Origin: Leptodactylus fallax
Taxonomy: Eukaryota > Chordata > Amphibia > Anura > Leptodactylidae
Length of the DNA stretch: 64,000 nucleotides
Assembly (NCBI GenBank): GCA_947044405.1
Contig: CAMRHE010000460.1
Coordinates: forward strand, 124,001 to 188,000
Reading direction: 5' to 3'
The notes under the pieces were generated by a model. That model was not told where the DNA came from and searched no databases. It saw only the letters and a program-made list of their open reading frames with translations. This document shows, in pieces, positions 23,167 to 33,980 of the stretch (positions are counted from its first letter, which is position 1; each line of letters starts with the position of its first letter). The position numbers were made by a program, and so were the translations under genes.

Positions 23167-25751
23167 AAGATATGTTACGAATGCAGATGTGGCCTTTTAC
23201 GTCTATGAACTGACTGTTACATTAATAGTAATATGTTTACGCCTTCACATATGCACTTAGATTTATGTAGTGTTACATTGAGCTGATCACATTTACTATA
23301 GAAATCAATCTTCTAAAACTCATTCACTGCAGCACAACATAAATATATTTGACACCCGCTGGTATACAGATCTCTCCAAATGTGATCTTGTATACAATGA
23401 AAGGGTCTTGTATATAATACGTCATTGTCTGTCAGGGGATCCCATCACTTTTACATGTTTTCACATAAGCTTTCATTTGTTCAGTAAATATTTGATGCTA
23501 TATTGTATGCTGCAATGCTTCTGGTCATTACTCTCTTATATTTATAGGACTTTAGTGATAACCAATGGTTTAGGGCAGAAAAGACTACCAGGAATGCTGA
23601 TATTACCCCTTTCCTGACCTAGATCATTAGTGATGGGCCTCGTGAGATTTGTTTAGTGAATATTCATGAAATTTGCAGGAAAATTTTGGTCTACCATGCA
23701 GTCGTCTTCTTGGGCCGCTCCGTCATGTTCTCCAGACTCCAGGTCACTGCTGAGGCCTGTGATTGGGCCTCTGCGGTTGTCACATACACTCTGCTATCAT
23801 AGCATGATGACATCAACACCCCCTCACATGACCACTGATCCCAGTCAAGACCTCAGCGGTAAGCTGGGGATTGGAGAAGATGGCGGACGACTAGAAGACT
23901 GAAACCCTGGAGTATGCCATATCAGAGCCCAGTAAACGTGACTAAATGTTTTTTTTATCTTTAGACTCCTTTCTTGGGCCCTAAATTAGACAACAAAATG
24001 GCGTCCAGCTGGCCATGGAGTGCATGGCGCCTTATGATCCTTTGAAGAAGGAAATGGGAGGATCTGGGACTTGTCGGGGGCTCAGAAATTCTGTGGGTTG
24101 CCTTGGCTGCATATAATGTTTAATTTTGAATCTAAATGGTGGAATACCAAGAATTCTTACGTGAATATGTTTAATAGTCGTGTATTACAGAACTGATAAT
24201 ACACCTAGTACATAGGCTATATATAATAGATATATTTACAGTATATATAGCCTATTTCTGTTTGTATATGGTCTGTCCAGACACTTCTTTCATTTGCAGT
24301 TGAGGTAGACAAAGCTTCTTTAATTATATAGTACAGGAATATAATAGTAGAGCAGAGGGAAGAATATTCCATTTCATGTATACATTCGTTATGTCAGAAA
24401 TGACACTTTTAATATCCCTAAAATCCTTTTCAGTTACTGTCAAATAACATCATTTAGACTTTTCAAGTGACAAAAACTGCATTACTTTTCCCTACAATTA
24501 CCTGTAATGTGTCTTTCCTCCTCATGTCAAAATTTACTCTGCTGGATGGGGGAGAGGGGGGGGAACTAAAATAATGTCAGCTGTAAAATCTACTCAGTGA
24601 GGTTGTCATTTTTCTTATCCCACATTGTACCTTCTTGTAATCCAGAATTGGCCATTGGTCCTGCTGTAACACACAGCGATCGCCCGGTGCTCACAAGGGT
24701 TTGTGCTCAGCTACTACAGGCACATACTAGTCTTGCTTGCCTTTGGAAACGATCCAGCTCTGTTCTAGTAGTCGCACTGCACGGACTCTTAGCCAAAATG
24801 GTTGCAAAAGAACTCTGGACAGGAGACTCGAAAGCACAGCAAAGCCTCCCCTTTATATGGAAACTTTCCTGCTCGGTATGACTACACGGCGTCCGGCTGG
24901 GATTAGGACCATCCATCACGCCACCAGAATGTACTATGACTCAAGCAGCAAACACAGTTAGGGCATATTCACACGGATTCCAGATTTGTGAGGCGGATGC
25001 TACTGGCTTGAATCTGCCTTCCATTGTATTCAATAGGAGGGAGAGACTAAAGCAGGATGCTTAAAATATAAGCGCCCTACTTGATCTTGCCACAGAATAG
25101 CTGCAAAGCTGTGATGCAAAACTCTGCTGGTTAACCCTATTCATCTGGTGCTGAACAGCAAGTGAAAGCGGTGGCAGAAAATGGAGAGGAATCTAAAAGT
25201 CCGACTCAAATTCATCTTCATTTTCTGTCAGAGTCCTATAAATCGGTGCAATAAGTCATCTGCATATACCTCATATTATGCATCATGTAGTGCACAGTAA
25301 GAGCTGTACAGGCCAATATTGGATGAGGGCTTGACTAAATCGTGTCCCCCGCACCACAAACCAGCGGCTTATTTTCTTTGTGGATTTGTGCATAGAAAAG
25401 TGTCAGTGAGTTACAGCACCAGCCAAATGGTAAAATGTCAACAAACCCACCTACATAATGCATTTTGGTGGCCACAAGTCTAATTGCCCTTAAAGGAAAG
25501 CCTCGGGTAAAAAAAAGGGCCATGTCTAATGTTTATTGACTGGCCCACCGGAGAATCCTCCGCTCCAATACGATAGCGGTCCAGTGGATGTCACCCAAAC
25601 TACTTACTGTGGTCTATTTCCTAGGGGTTGGGCCCCAGGAATCATTTTATCTGGTGGGCCCAGGGGCCTCAGTCTGACACTGGATACTGACTTTGTTCAC
25701 AATGCAGCAGATGTAGAACAGAACCCCTGCCCTTCTAGTAGGACACAAAGT
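23167..25751. other. LDAF1 3' UTR and intergenic DNA, no other gene
   Basis: The first few hundred bases are probably LDAF1 3' UTR, but the end cannot be placed because no clear polyadenylation signal stands out. Beyond it are short dispersed repeats (23640-23960, and 25520-25720 with tggtgggcccaggggcctcagt) and unique sequence. No gene is supported. Confidence 0.5.
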
Positions 25752-25762
25752 CAAAGTCTTTG

Positions 25763-26938
25763 GGGACCAGATGTGCACCACAATATGCAAATCTCTTTAT
25801 GGCAGAAATGGAAGGAACATATTTATCAACATGCACCACCAAACCTATGATTTACCTTCGTTATATCGATGATATCCTTGTCATCTGGACTGCAGGTGAG
25901 GAGGCCCTACTTCAATTCCATAATGACTTCAATGACTCTCACCCGACCATCAACCTTACACTTAGCTATTCAGGGAGTGAAATTCACTTTCTGGATACCA
26001 CAATATACATCAAAGACCACCGGCTACTCACATCGATATACCACAAACCCACAGACAGAACGACCTACCTGAGAAACGACAGCTTCCACCCCAAGCACAC
26101 AAGACAATCTATAATCTACAGCCAGGCTATACGATACAATCGTATCTGCTCCGACAAAACAGACCTGGACAAGCACCTCCTGGATCTGAGGATGAAATTT
26201 CTCAGATTGGGATACAAACCAAAAGTGACGGACAACCAATTGAACAAAGCAGCAGCCATTAACAGAGACAGTCTGCTCACATATAGAGAGACCCAGAAAG
26301 AAGCCCGAGTGCCCCTAGTTGTCACCTACAACCCACAGCTGGAGATCCTACGAAGGATTGCCAAGGAGCTCCAACCTGTACTACATAGGGACAACAGACT
26401 CAAGGACATATTTCCAGTCCCCCCTCTCCTCTCCTTTCGACAACCACCAAACCTGAGGCGCATTATCGTCCGGAGTGCCCTGAAGGCCCCAACTGAAAAT
26501 GGCATCTCACCTTGCCTACATAAAAGGTGCATGACCTGCAAGCACATCCACACCGCTGACAGTGTACCTATCCCACAGTCACAACAGGTGCACAGAATTA
26601 GGGGGACATTTTCCTGCAGGTCTTCCAATGTGGTGTATCTCATAATGTGTGTGCAATGTCCCACCACAGGCCTCTATGTGGGGGAAACAGGGCAGAGACT
26701 CAGTCAGCGAATAAACTCACATAGATCCACCATTAATAACAGCAGAACCGATCTCCCAGTGGCCGCACATTTCTCCGGAGAAGACCACTCTATTGAAGAT
26801 TTGCGGGTTGTGGTTTTAATGGGACATTTTAAGACACAGGAGAAAAGAAAAGAAATGGAGTATAAATTTATGCAAAAATTTCAAACTCTGCAATTTGGAC
26901 TTAATATTCATGCCAGCTTCATGTCACACTATGTTTGA
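25763..26938 (+). CDS. Penelope-like RT (C-terminal part) plus GIY-YIG endonuclease, 5'-truncated
   Basis: The frame is open for about 391 residues from the truncation point; no true start survives, and the nominal TTG lies in the target duplication. Numbering from that TTG, residues 2-18 (GTRCAPQYANLFMAEME) are the palm segment before the catalytic YIDD at 35-38 (LRYIDDILVIW). FLDTTIY (77-83) and the thumb region follow. Cysteines 252, 257 and 260 (CLHKRCMTC) form the zinc-finger-like linker typical of these elements. The nuclease has VYLI (292-295) and GLYVGETG (304-311) as its GIY/YIG pair, then R317 and H321 in LSQRINSHR, and a glutamate-rich helix (EKRKEMEYKF) that may hold the metal-binding Glu. 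In full-length elements this protein nicks target DNA and primes reverse transcription. Here the RT lacks its N-terminal half, so the protein should be inactive as a polymerase. Confidence 0.93.
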   Translation, partial: GTRCAPQYANLFMAEMEGTYLSTCTTKPMIYLRYIDDILVIWTAGEEALLQFHNDFNDSHPTINLTLSYSGSEIHFLDTTIYIKDHRLLTSIYHKPTDRTTYLRNDSFHPKHTRQSIIYSQAIRYNRICSDKTDLDKHLLDLRMKFLRLGYKPKVTDNQLNKAAAINRDSLLTYRETQKEARVPLVVTYNPQLEILRRIAKELQPVLHRDNRLKDIFPVPPLLSFRQPPNLRRIIVRSALKAPTENGISPCLHKRCMTCKHIHTADSVPIPQSQQVHRIRGTFSCRSSNVVYLIMCVQCPTTGLYVGETGQRLSQRINSHRSTINNSRTDLPVAAHFSGEDHSIEDLRVVVLMGHFKTQEKRKEMEYKFMQKFQTLQFGLNIHASFMSHYV

Positions 26939-27191
26939 ACCATGAACTGAACTCAATATTCATGCCAGCTTCAAATCACACTATGTATGAGCTGTGAGGG
27001 TCACAAATCACCTCCTGATAGCAAACAGATAACAGCAAGAATTACTGATCCCTCCGTCACGCACCACAAGTTTCCAGACTGTTTTTTTGACCTGTTGTAA
27101 ATAACTTCTCTACTTAGATTGCAATTTTTTTTAAGGACTCTAAAATGCTTTGAAAACCATGTGTATAAAAATCTGTTAATTTTCAGTTCTT

Positions 27192-27251
27192 GTATCACAC
27201 CATGTCTGATGAAGGGAGCGAGTACTCCTGAAAGCTTACTTATAAATATAC
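27192..27251 (+). ncRNA. Candidate type I hammerhead ribozyme in the Penelope-like element
   Basis: The two catalytic core strings occur in the right order and spacing: CTGATGA at 27206-27212 and GAAA at 27230-27233. They are separated by a stem II (27213-27218 with 27225-27229, AGG-AG / CT-CCT, one bulged G) closed by a 6-base loop. Stem III would be the self-complementary AGCT at 27233-27236, too short for one molecule but able to pair between two. Cleavage would follow T27237. Stem I pairs 27202-27205 with 27238-27241 (one U-U mismatch), then a 6x6 internal loop, then GTAT 27192-27195 with ATAC 27248-27251. Hammerhead motifs with minimal stem III that act as dimers are known from Penelope-like elements. 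Activity is not shown by sequence. Confidence 0.65.
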
Positions 27252-27303
27252 TCAGTTAGCCTCTAAAAGGTATCGCCTGATTTCTTCACTCTTCCAAAGT
27301 CTT

Positions 27304-27988
27304 ACAAAGTCGATATCTTCTTATGTATCAGCCAAAAAGAGCCCCGATGCAACTGCTACCTCTGCACCCAATTGTTCCAGCACCATAACAACTGATCCTA
27401 GGATGTGCCCTGCAGCAATCCCTCTAAGCAAGCCTAACCCATACTTGTGAATAGATACCTAAACTGGATCTAGTGATCCTGCCACTGAAATAACTATATT
27501 TTCTTATGGATCTTTATTTGGAAAGGAAAAGATGGTGTAATATGTTTGCATTTTATTTACTGCTGGGGGTTATTGCTATTACGCATTATACACAGCACAT
27601 AGCTTCCGTATATGACTTCTGATTCCCATTGAATTAATTTTTCACGTATGAGAAATATTCATGAATATGTAAATCCTGTAATAAATAATACAGGCCGCGT
27701 GTTTGGGGCTTTCTACATTAATGCTTAGTTAACATTTATTTGCAGGCCTAGGAACAAGGAGAATAAATGGATTTAATGGGATTTTCTGAATTATTAATAT
27801 ATCTTGCGTTTACTAACAGTGATCAAACTGTCACTTGTGTCAAATACTTCCGAACCCTTAAGGGACGTCATTTAGATGATTTATTGAAGTTTATCGCAAA
27901 GATGACATGAATGACTTTACATGTATGGAGGAAAAGTAGAGACAATGAACTGCTCATGATGTTGAGTAATAAAGTATATGTTATGGAT
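27304..27988. other. Non-repetitive AT-rich island, possible conserved noncoding DNA
   Basis: Positions about 27560-27930 have no internal repeats, no coding frame, and many homeodomain-like TAAT cores plus TTAACATTTATTTGC-type blocks, a texture typical of conserved vertebrate enhancers. This is a judgement from composition only. Confidence 0.3.
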
Positions 27989-28407
27989 AGACTTTCAACT
28001 CCAGTTCTTTACATCCTTTAATAGCTAGCCCTCACTGATTCTGACACAGTTGGGATTTTCTCTCTCGCCTCCACCATTCCCAAGCAATAGGTGCTGTTAG
28101 TTTTGGTGCCTGATATGATAACTAGACTCTCTAATGTCAAATGGGTGGTGTCAGGCAGGAGAAGACACAGGGGCGTGATTCTGAGGACTGACAAGAAATG
28201 CCTCTGATTGCAACCCTTTGCCTGCTCCTGCCTGACACCGCCCACTTGACATTATACAGTCTAATTATCATATCAGGCTCCAAAGCTTAACCACACTGCT
28301 CGGAAATGGTGGGGCCGAGAGAAAAAAAATCCAACTGGGCTGGAAACAGTGGATCAGCTTCCATTAAAGAATGAAAATAGTTCAAGTTGGTGAATGTATT
28401 GAAAGTA
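27989..28407. mobile_element. Foldback element, family F copy 2
   Basis: Mirrored arms contain gtgctgttagttttggtgcctgatat on one side and atatcaggctccaaagc on the other, with gtgggtggtgtcaggcaggag facing cctgcctgacaccgccca. The order of blocks matches the copies at 48588-49376. Not coding. Confidence 0.8.
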
Positions 28408-28461
28408 TGTATTTTAAGTATGAACCAAGATAAACCAAGTCTGCCTATATGTAACATGCTA

Positions 28462-28645
28462 AGGCGCTCGGTCTCTGCTGCGGAATTCCGTTCCCCGCTC
28501 CACTTGAAAAATGTGGAGAGAAAAGTCCGGTAAGCAGGACTTTTCTCTCCACATTTTTAGGGTGGAAATGGGGGCGGAAACCCAGCGTACCCATTATAGT
28601 CTATAGGATTTGCGGGTTTCCGTGGGTAACCACTTTGTAAGCGGA
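28462..28645. repeat. Dispersed foldback repeat with a perfect 22 bp hairpin
   Basis: Arms 28507-28528 and 28537-28558 are perfect reverse complements around an 8-base loop. Weaker complementarity continues outward (ggaattccgttccccgctcc against ggtggaaatgggggcgg), so this is the centre of a larger foldback element. No reading frame of interest. Confidence 0.85.
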
Positions 28646-31424
28646 TTGGGTTTCTGTTTTTCGGGTCCCCAAACGAACCCAAAGAACAGAAACCCGAGTG
28701 CAAGTCTGAACTAGAGTAAGGTAGATAGTAAAATGAATGCTACAAGACACGGGAAAACCTGCTGCAGTTTGCGAGGGAACTGGGATATGGGAGATAAGAT
28801 AACATTGCCAAGTATAAAAGTCTTTATTGAAAAGTAATTTATACACAGTGTGAAAACTCCAAATCTTAATGTGGTTGGAAATAAAGTAGTTGCTGGTGGT
28901 GGATGATACAGGACGACAGAGACGGGACAGTCATTAGATAATCTCTTATGGTGATGACTACGGCTCAAATCCTATACCTGATGGACGATTTTCAACCCAT
29001 GATAGAAGCTTGCAGGACAATTGCCCGCATTTCTTCTTTCCATAATTTGGCCCAGAGTTTTTATTTGTTTTTTTTAGGTTCTTCCAAAAACAATGAGGAC
29101 ATTTCCTCCTCATGATGGATCCGAGGAGCGGGTCAGCAGCAAAATAATGCCGGAGTGAGCTAAGCCCTGAAAACCTGGCCGTATCCAAGTAAAAAGTATA
29201 CAAACACAATATACAAAGTATCAAAGCAAGTGGTATAAAAAAGTATAAAAAGAAAAAATGATAGAAATGTAACTTGTGTGAATATAAATTAACAGTCATT
29301 GTAGATTATTGTTATGTCCTTGCTCCAAGGTTTACCCCGGGCGTGCAGAGCTATTTGCTGTATCTAGTATTCCTTGTATTTGACATAACAATAGATGAAA
29401 TTATCACCATGCAAATAATAGATCTGGGGAGGACAGAAAGAATAAAGACAAAATACATTTGCAATTTGAATAGAAACATAAGAGAGATAATAACTTCTGG
29501 TCCCTGGAAACATGCCTCAATAAATAAGCATATACAATATGCACAGTCTAATCTCCTGGATGACTTCAGCTATATTACTGCCCTAGTTACTTCCTTAAGT
29601 AATACATGGTTAGTATACCGACTACTGCTGAATATGGGTTGAACAGGGCTCTACCAAGGAGAAAAACAATTCCATTGTATGTAATTGCTTGGAGATAGAC
29701 ATGGCAGGGATACTATAATGGGGCAGGCAGAATATGTTAGATCTATAAATGTCAATTTATTTTGTCACATGTCTAACCATGTAAAATCTAAGAAATTTGA
29801 TCTCCCTGTAGTTAACCCTAGCCAGCCCCACCACACTGCACTATGCGATTCATTCAGTCCTGGAAGCTACAATGTATGTGGCTTTTAGGTAAGTACCTCC
29901 TCACACTGTGGAACTGCTTGAGCTGGGGGTCCGACTGCTGGGATCACTTGTAGTTATGAGAATGGAGGTGCAAAAATGCTTTCCCAACCACGACTTACAA
30001 TAACTGGTGCATTATCAGACCAATGTGGGATTTTCTGGAGAACCATGCAGGATATTGTCCATAACTAGCACCTCACACTCTAAAGTGGCCCATATACTGC
30101 TTTGGCAGGGGGCTTATGCTGTACACACGCATGTGTTGTCATATGCCACCAGGTTTTATATGTCACTTCTATAATATTGGCACTTTTGTCCACTGGGGAA
30201 GGATTTCAGCACGAGATGTCCATGACATTCAGTATTTTTACAAAGCTTCCTATGCTATTCTATCTATAAGATGCCATAAGATGCTAATTTCGGGCCTGTC
30301 TTGGTGTAATTATTATGTATTAACTGTCTATGATTAGAGTTCCAAAATACTGGTATAAGTGTCATAGCATAGAGAACGCAAAAAGGGGTAACACATCCAG
30401 GGCAAAACAACAGAAGCCAAGTATGCTATATCTTTAAAGATACCTGAATGCCTATCTTGTGCCTGGAAGTTTAGTTGTCTTGTCATGGTGGGATGTCTTG
30501 GACTCAACACCTCTTTTTGCACCTCTGTTTTAGTTCACTCCACAGTAATGTATTATCTGAATCTTGGAACGACAATTTAGGGATTACTATTTGGACTAAG
30601 CTATTAATAGAGTTTTGCACACTTGAGAAACATGAGCACCAGCTTGCAGTTATGTTGGCGCAACCTCTACTGTCTTGACTATGTAACGTGCAGGTGGTGG
30701 ACACAGGGATGACAACCTGATTTACTGGTGTATCAGAATGAAGAACAACTTGGGAAAGGGAACAAACAAAGCAGAGTAACAGTGCCGTCTCCCACCGCCT
30801 GGCCTGTGTAAGGAGAATCTTCTTCTTCCTCCTCAAATGGGATTTATCTTTCTGCTACTGTGACTGCCACCACTTCATAGTCACCGCTTCTTGTCTGCTG
30901 GATACTGAGCTGCTGATGCTCACTCTTCTGAACTTATCTGGTTCTTTCAGGACTCCAATATTTAGTCTCCGCTTGGCCTGTGTTCCTGGCCTCCAGGCTG
31001 CATCCTGCTCTTGGTCCATTGTGTACCAACTATTCAATGCACTCCAAAGTCTGAGTCTAATATATCCTCCCACAAATCTGCCCTTCCTGGGTTTCCAACA
31101 CTTAGTGGACAGGCCAGAGCCATAAAACCATGGCTGTCTAGTGGCCCGGAAAGGTGCACCACTCGATACAACTATGCTATGGTGCAAGATGTGTTTTTTT
31201 TTTTTTTCTCTTCTTAATTGTACCTTAGAGACATCCTATGTAGCTTCTGTTGGCCTTCAAGGAAGACTCTGGTCTTGAGAGCTTCATCCTCTTCTTTATG
31301 AATAGTGTTATCCCATAGTCAACTCTCTCCACAGGAAAACCATTTTTAACCTAGGAGAAAGGTAAAAAACTGTTAAAGCAATTGCACTACCCATCTTTTG
31401 GGGATCTGCAGTAGTCCCTATTAG
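28646..31424. other. Intergenic stretch, no gene seen
   Basis: This is mostly unique sequence with short dispersed repeats. The open frames here (up to about 120 codons) have no recognisable domain, no splice context and ordinary composition. A T-run of about 18 occurs at 31193-31209. Confidence 0.5.
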
Positions 31425-32890
31425 TAACATAGTAACATAGGTGATATGCTCATCCAGCTCAGTCTGTTGTTCTACAATGTTGATCCACAGGAAGGCAAAA
31501 CCCTGATGAGGTAGAAGTCAATTTTCCTCATCTTAGGGGAATTTTTTTCTTTCCAACTTGAAATCTGGCAGTCAGAATAAGTCCTTGGATCAATTATCAT
31601 CTCCAGAAGTCTAGTAACTATAACCTGTAATATTGTTTCACTCCAGAAAGGTATTCTCATTGAGCTTTTCTAGTGAATTCTTAGTGACATATTCCTCTGG
31701 CAGAGCGTCCCATGAGCAGAGCGTCCCATGAGCAGAGCGTCCCATGAGCAGAGCATCCCATGAGCAGTGGGTTAACTGAGCAGAGCGTTCCATGAGCAGA
31801 GCGTTCCATGAGCAGAGCGTTCCATGAGCAGAGCGTCCCATGAGTAGAGCGTTCCATGAGCAGAGCGTTCCATGAGCAGAGCGTTCCATGAGCAGAGCGT
31901 TCCATGAGCAGAGCGTTGCATGAGCAGAGCGTTCCATGAGCAGAGCGTCGTATGAGCAGAGCATTGCATGAGCTCACTGCTAGAGATGGGCAAACCTCTG
32001 AAGATTTGTTTTGTTTCAGGTGGTTCAGTCCAAAGATTTGTTTTGGGCCAAACTTGTTCACCACGAATCTGAAGTGCTATTATTATACTCTGGGTCTCTG
32101 GAAACATAATAAACAGTTATGCCAACCTTTCCTTACCTCTCTTGGACATTCTCGTGGCATTCAGCATTCCCTTCTGGCCTCTTCTGGCTTCCTACTTGAT
32201 GGGACTCACAATTTGGTCACAAGATTTTGGCATACCCCGTGTGACTGCTGAGGCCCAATCACAGGTCTCATTGGTCCCCCGGGTGCGTGATTTCACCCAG
32301 TTGGCCTTAAGAGGCTGGAAGAGGGCCCCGAGGAAGCAGCGGACACAGCGAGGATGCCTCTAAGAGGTAAGTGGAGGTGAGTATAATTGTTTATTATGTT
32401 ACTGCACATCTCATGAGCCTCCATTCATTATACTCGGGGATCTGAAGAGACCCCAGAGTATAATCGTGGCTCATGCGTGACAAACCCCCAAACTAGTTTG
32501 GGTCAAGCCTGAAATCTTTGGGAAATTCAAGTCAAGTCCAGCTCGATCTGAAGCAGTTCATCGCTACTTACTGCTCTTACATGAAGGATCCTCTGTGTAT
32601 GTCAAAGCAGAAACTTTCTTTTCTCTATCTGTAGAGGATGCCTCTTTGTTCGGGTTTGAGTCAAGCTGGAAAATTTTGAAACACTTGAGTTGAATTTGGT
32701 TCAGCCCAAACCAGTTTGCCTGGTCTGTACCCCCTGCTCTTATAGTAAAAATCTCCTGTCTATGTCCAAGTAGACCCTAAACTTAGAGGATGCCCCGTGG
32801 TTCCAGTTCTAGCCCTGGGTATGAATAGATTCTGGGCGAGATCTCTGTACTGAGCAGTGATTTATTTATACCGGCTATCTGAGTTTTTCT
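31425..32890 (-). repeat. Dispersed repeat family R, minus orientation, interrupted
   Basis: Text starting agtaacatagtaacatag and containing gttgatccacaggaaggcaaaa and ctataacctgtaatatt is the reverse complement of 40740-40980 (tattacaggttat, ttgccttcctctggatcaac, ctatgtaactat). The family continues after the 16 bp array as tgctcttacatgaaggatcc at about 32572 and tgctcttatagtaaaaatc at about 32743, then agaggatgcc. The two breaks (31980-32565 and 32650-32735) hold similar inserted text about fgttt-type caaac/gtttgg repeats. The first insert is flanked by actgct on both sides. I cannot name the class. Confidence 0.65.
31699..31972. repeat. 16 bp minisatellite, about 17 copies
   Basis: Unit agcagagcgttccatg, with variants cgtccc, cattgc and cgtcg. 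Sixteen is not a multiple of three, so all frames cycle; the apparent proteins on the minus strand (repeats of CSWNALLMERSAHGT) are by-products. The array begins exactly where repeat family R has ctctggcagag. Confidence 0.95.
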
Positions 32891-33980
32891 ACAGTAAATA
32901 ACCTATAGCCAGTATGTGGGTTGTGGTTGGGTTAAGTGGAGTTAGGAGGCAAACCTCATTTTACTATATATTCCTCTGATAATGTACAGTATATGTGTAT
33001 TCTAACATTCATAGTTATGTGGTCATATACGTACATGATGAAGATTCTAAGACTTTAGCTATTCAGCATTCTTACTTAGCCCTGTCATGATGTTGTTTGC
33101 ATACAACAGGTACTGAAGCTCCTTCCAAAGCCAACATCTGCCTCCACCTAGAAATATTCCTCCTGACATAGATGCTTTCATTCTAAGGAGCGTTACTAGA
33201 GCTTCCAAAGTTTTCTGGTAAAGTAAAGTTCTGTCTAAGAATCAGCACTATACAATGTTGTACAATGTTGCCCCCACATTATCACACACCAGAGCCTTGA
33301 GTTTGGTGGAAATTAGCAATGAACAGATGTTGGGGCGCTCGACAGTAAGAGACGCATAAATTATAAGTAATAATAAGTAATGCTCCGTCCTTCAGAAAAC
33401 AATATTAATTAGCCAGCGAACACTTTTACTTTCTACATTATCATTACCATTCCTCAGGCAGTCGGAAGTTACACTTTCAGCACATTTGGGGATTGGAGAT
33501 GTTCTTTGACGTACGTTACTGCGCTTATCAGGAGACCTTTAATCACTGCCATTTTCCATGTGCGCTTTGGGTGCAATAAATCAAAGCACAAGACAAGAAT
33601 GTATATGGTGCTAAAGGAGATGAGCGAGTGCTGATGTGGCTCTGTAGTATATGAGCAGCTTCATCTTATTGTCTACTGACAGAATGAGTCTACAACGCGT
33701 TCCAAATTTAGTATGTAAATTCTCTGATCTTCCTAAATGGTGGATGTAATGACCGACAGGCTAATGGTCAGATCTTCAACCCTTAGAGGATAAATCACAT
33801 TTATTGGACAAACCTCTCAAGGGTAACATTTTGTTTCCCTGTTACAAATTATTCTGCACTACAGAGTTTCTAAACATTTTATAGGTTACAAAGAACTGAA
33901 AATGGTCATTTGTACAATTTGCAGCATTAAAAGGTCACATTTACTGAAATCAGAACTATCGTCACAGGCCAAGTTAAACA
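32891..33980. other. Unique sequence, possible conserved noncoding DNA
   Basis: No gene. Positions 33300-33640 are free of dispersed repeats and carry attaattagcc, cgcttatcag and gcaataaatcaaagc blocks reminiscent of vertebrate enhancers. Unproven. Confidence 0.3.

Larger units (their letters stand above)
25761..27294 (+). mobile_element. 5'-truncated Penelope-like retroelement with target-site duplications
   Basis: The insertion is flanked by direct repeats CAAAGTCTT at 25752-25760 and 27295-27303 (one base of ambiguity at the edge). Inside, an open frame encodes the C-terminal part of a reverse transcriptase and a GIY-YIG endonuclease, the domain pair that defines canonical Penelope-like elements. 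The 3' region includes a hammerhead-ribozyme-like fold (27192-27251) and ends gttagcctctaaaagg...cactcttcc, repeated in the stub at 3934-3976. The 5' part, including the N-terminal reverse transcriptase motifs, is missing. The intact frame suggests a fairly young insertion. Confidence 0.93.
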
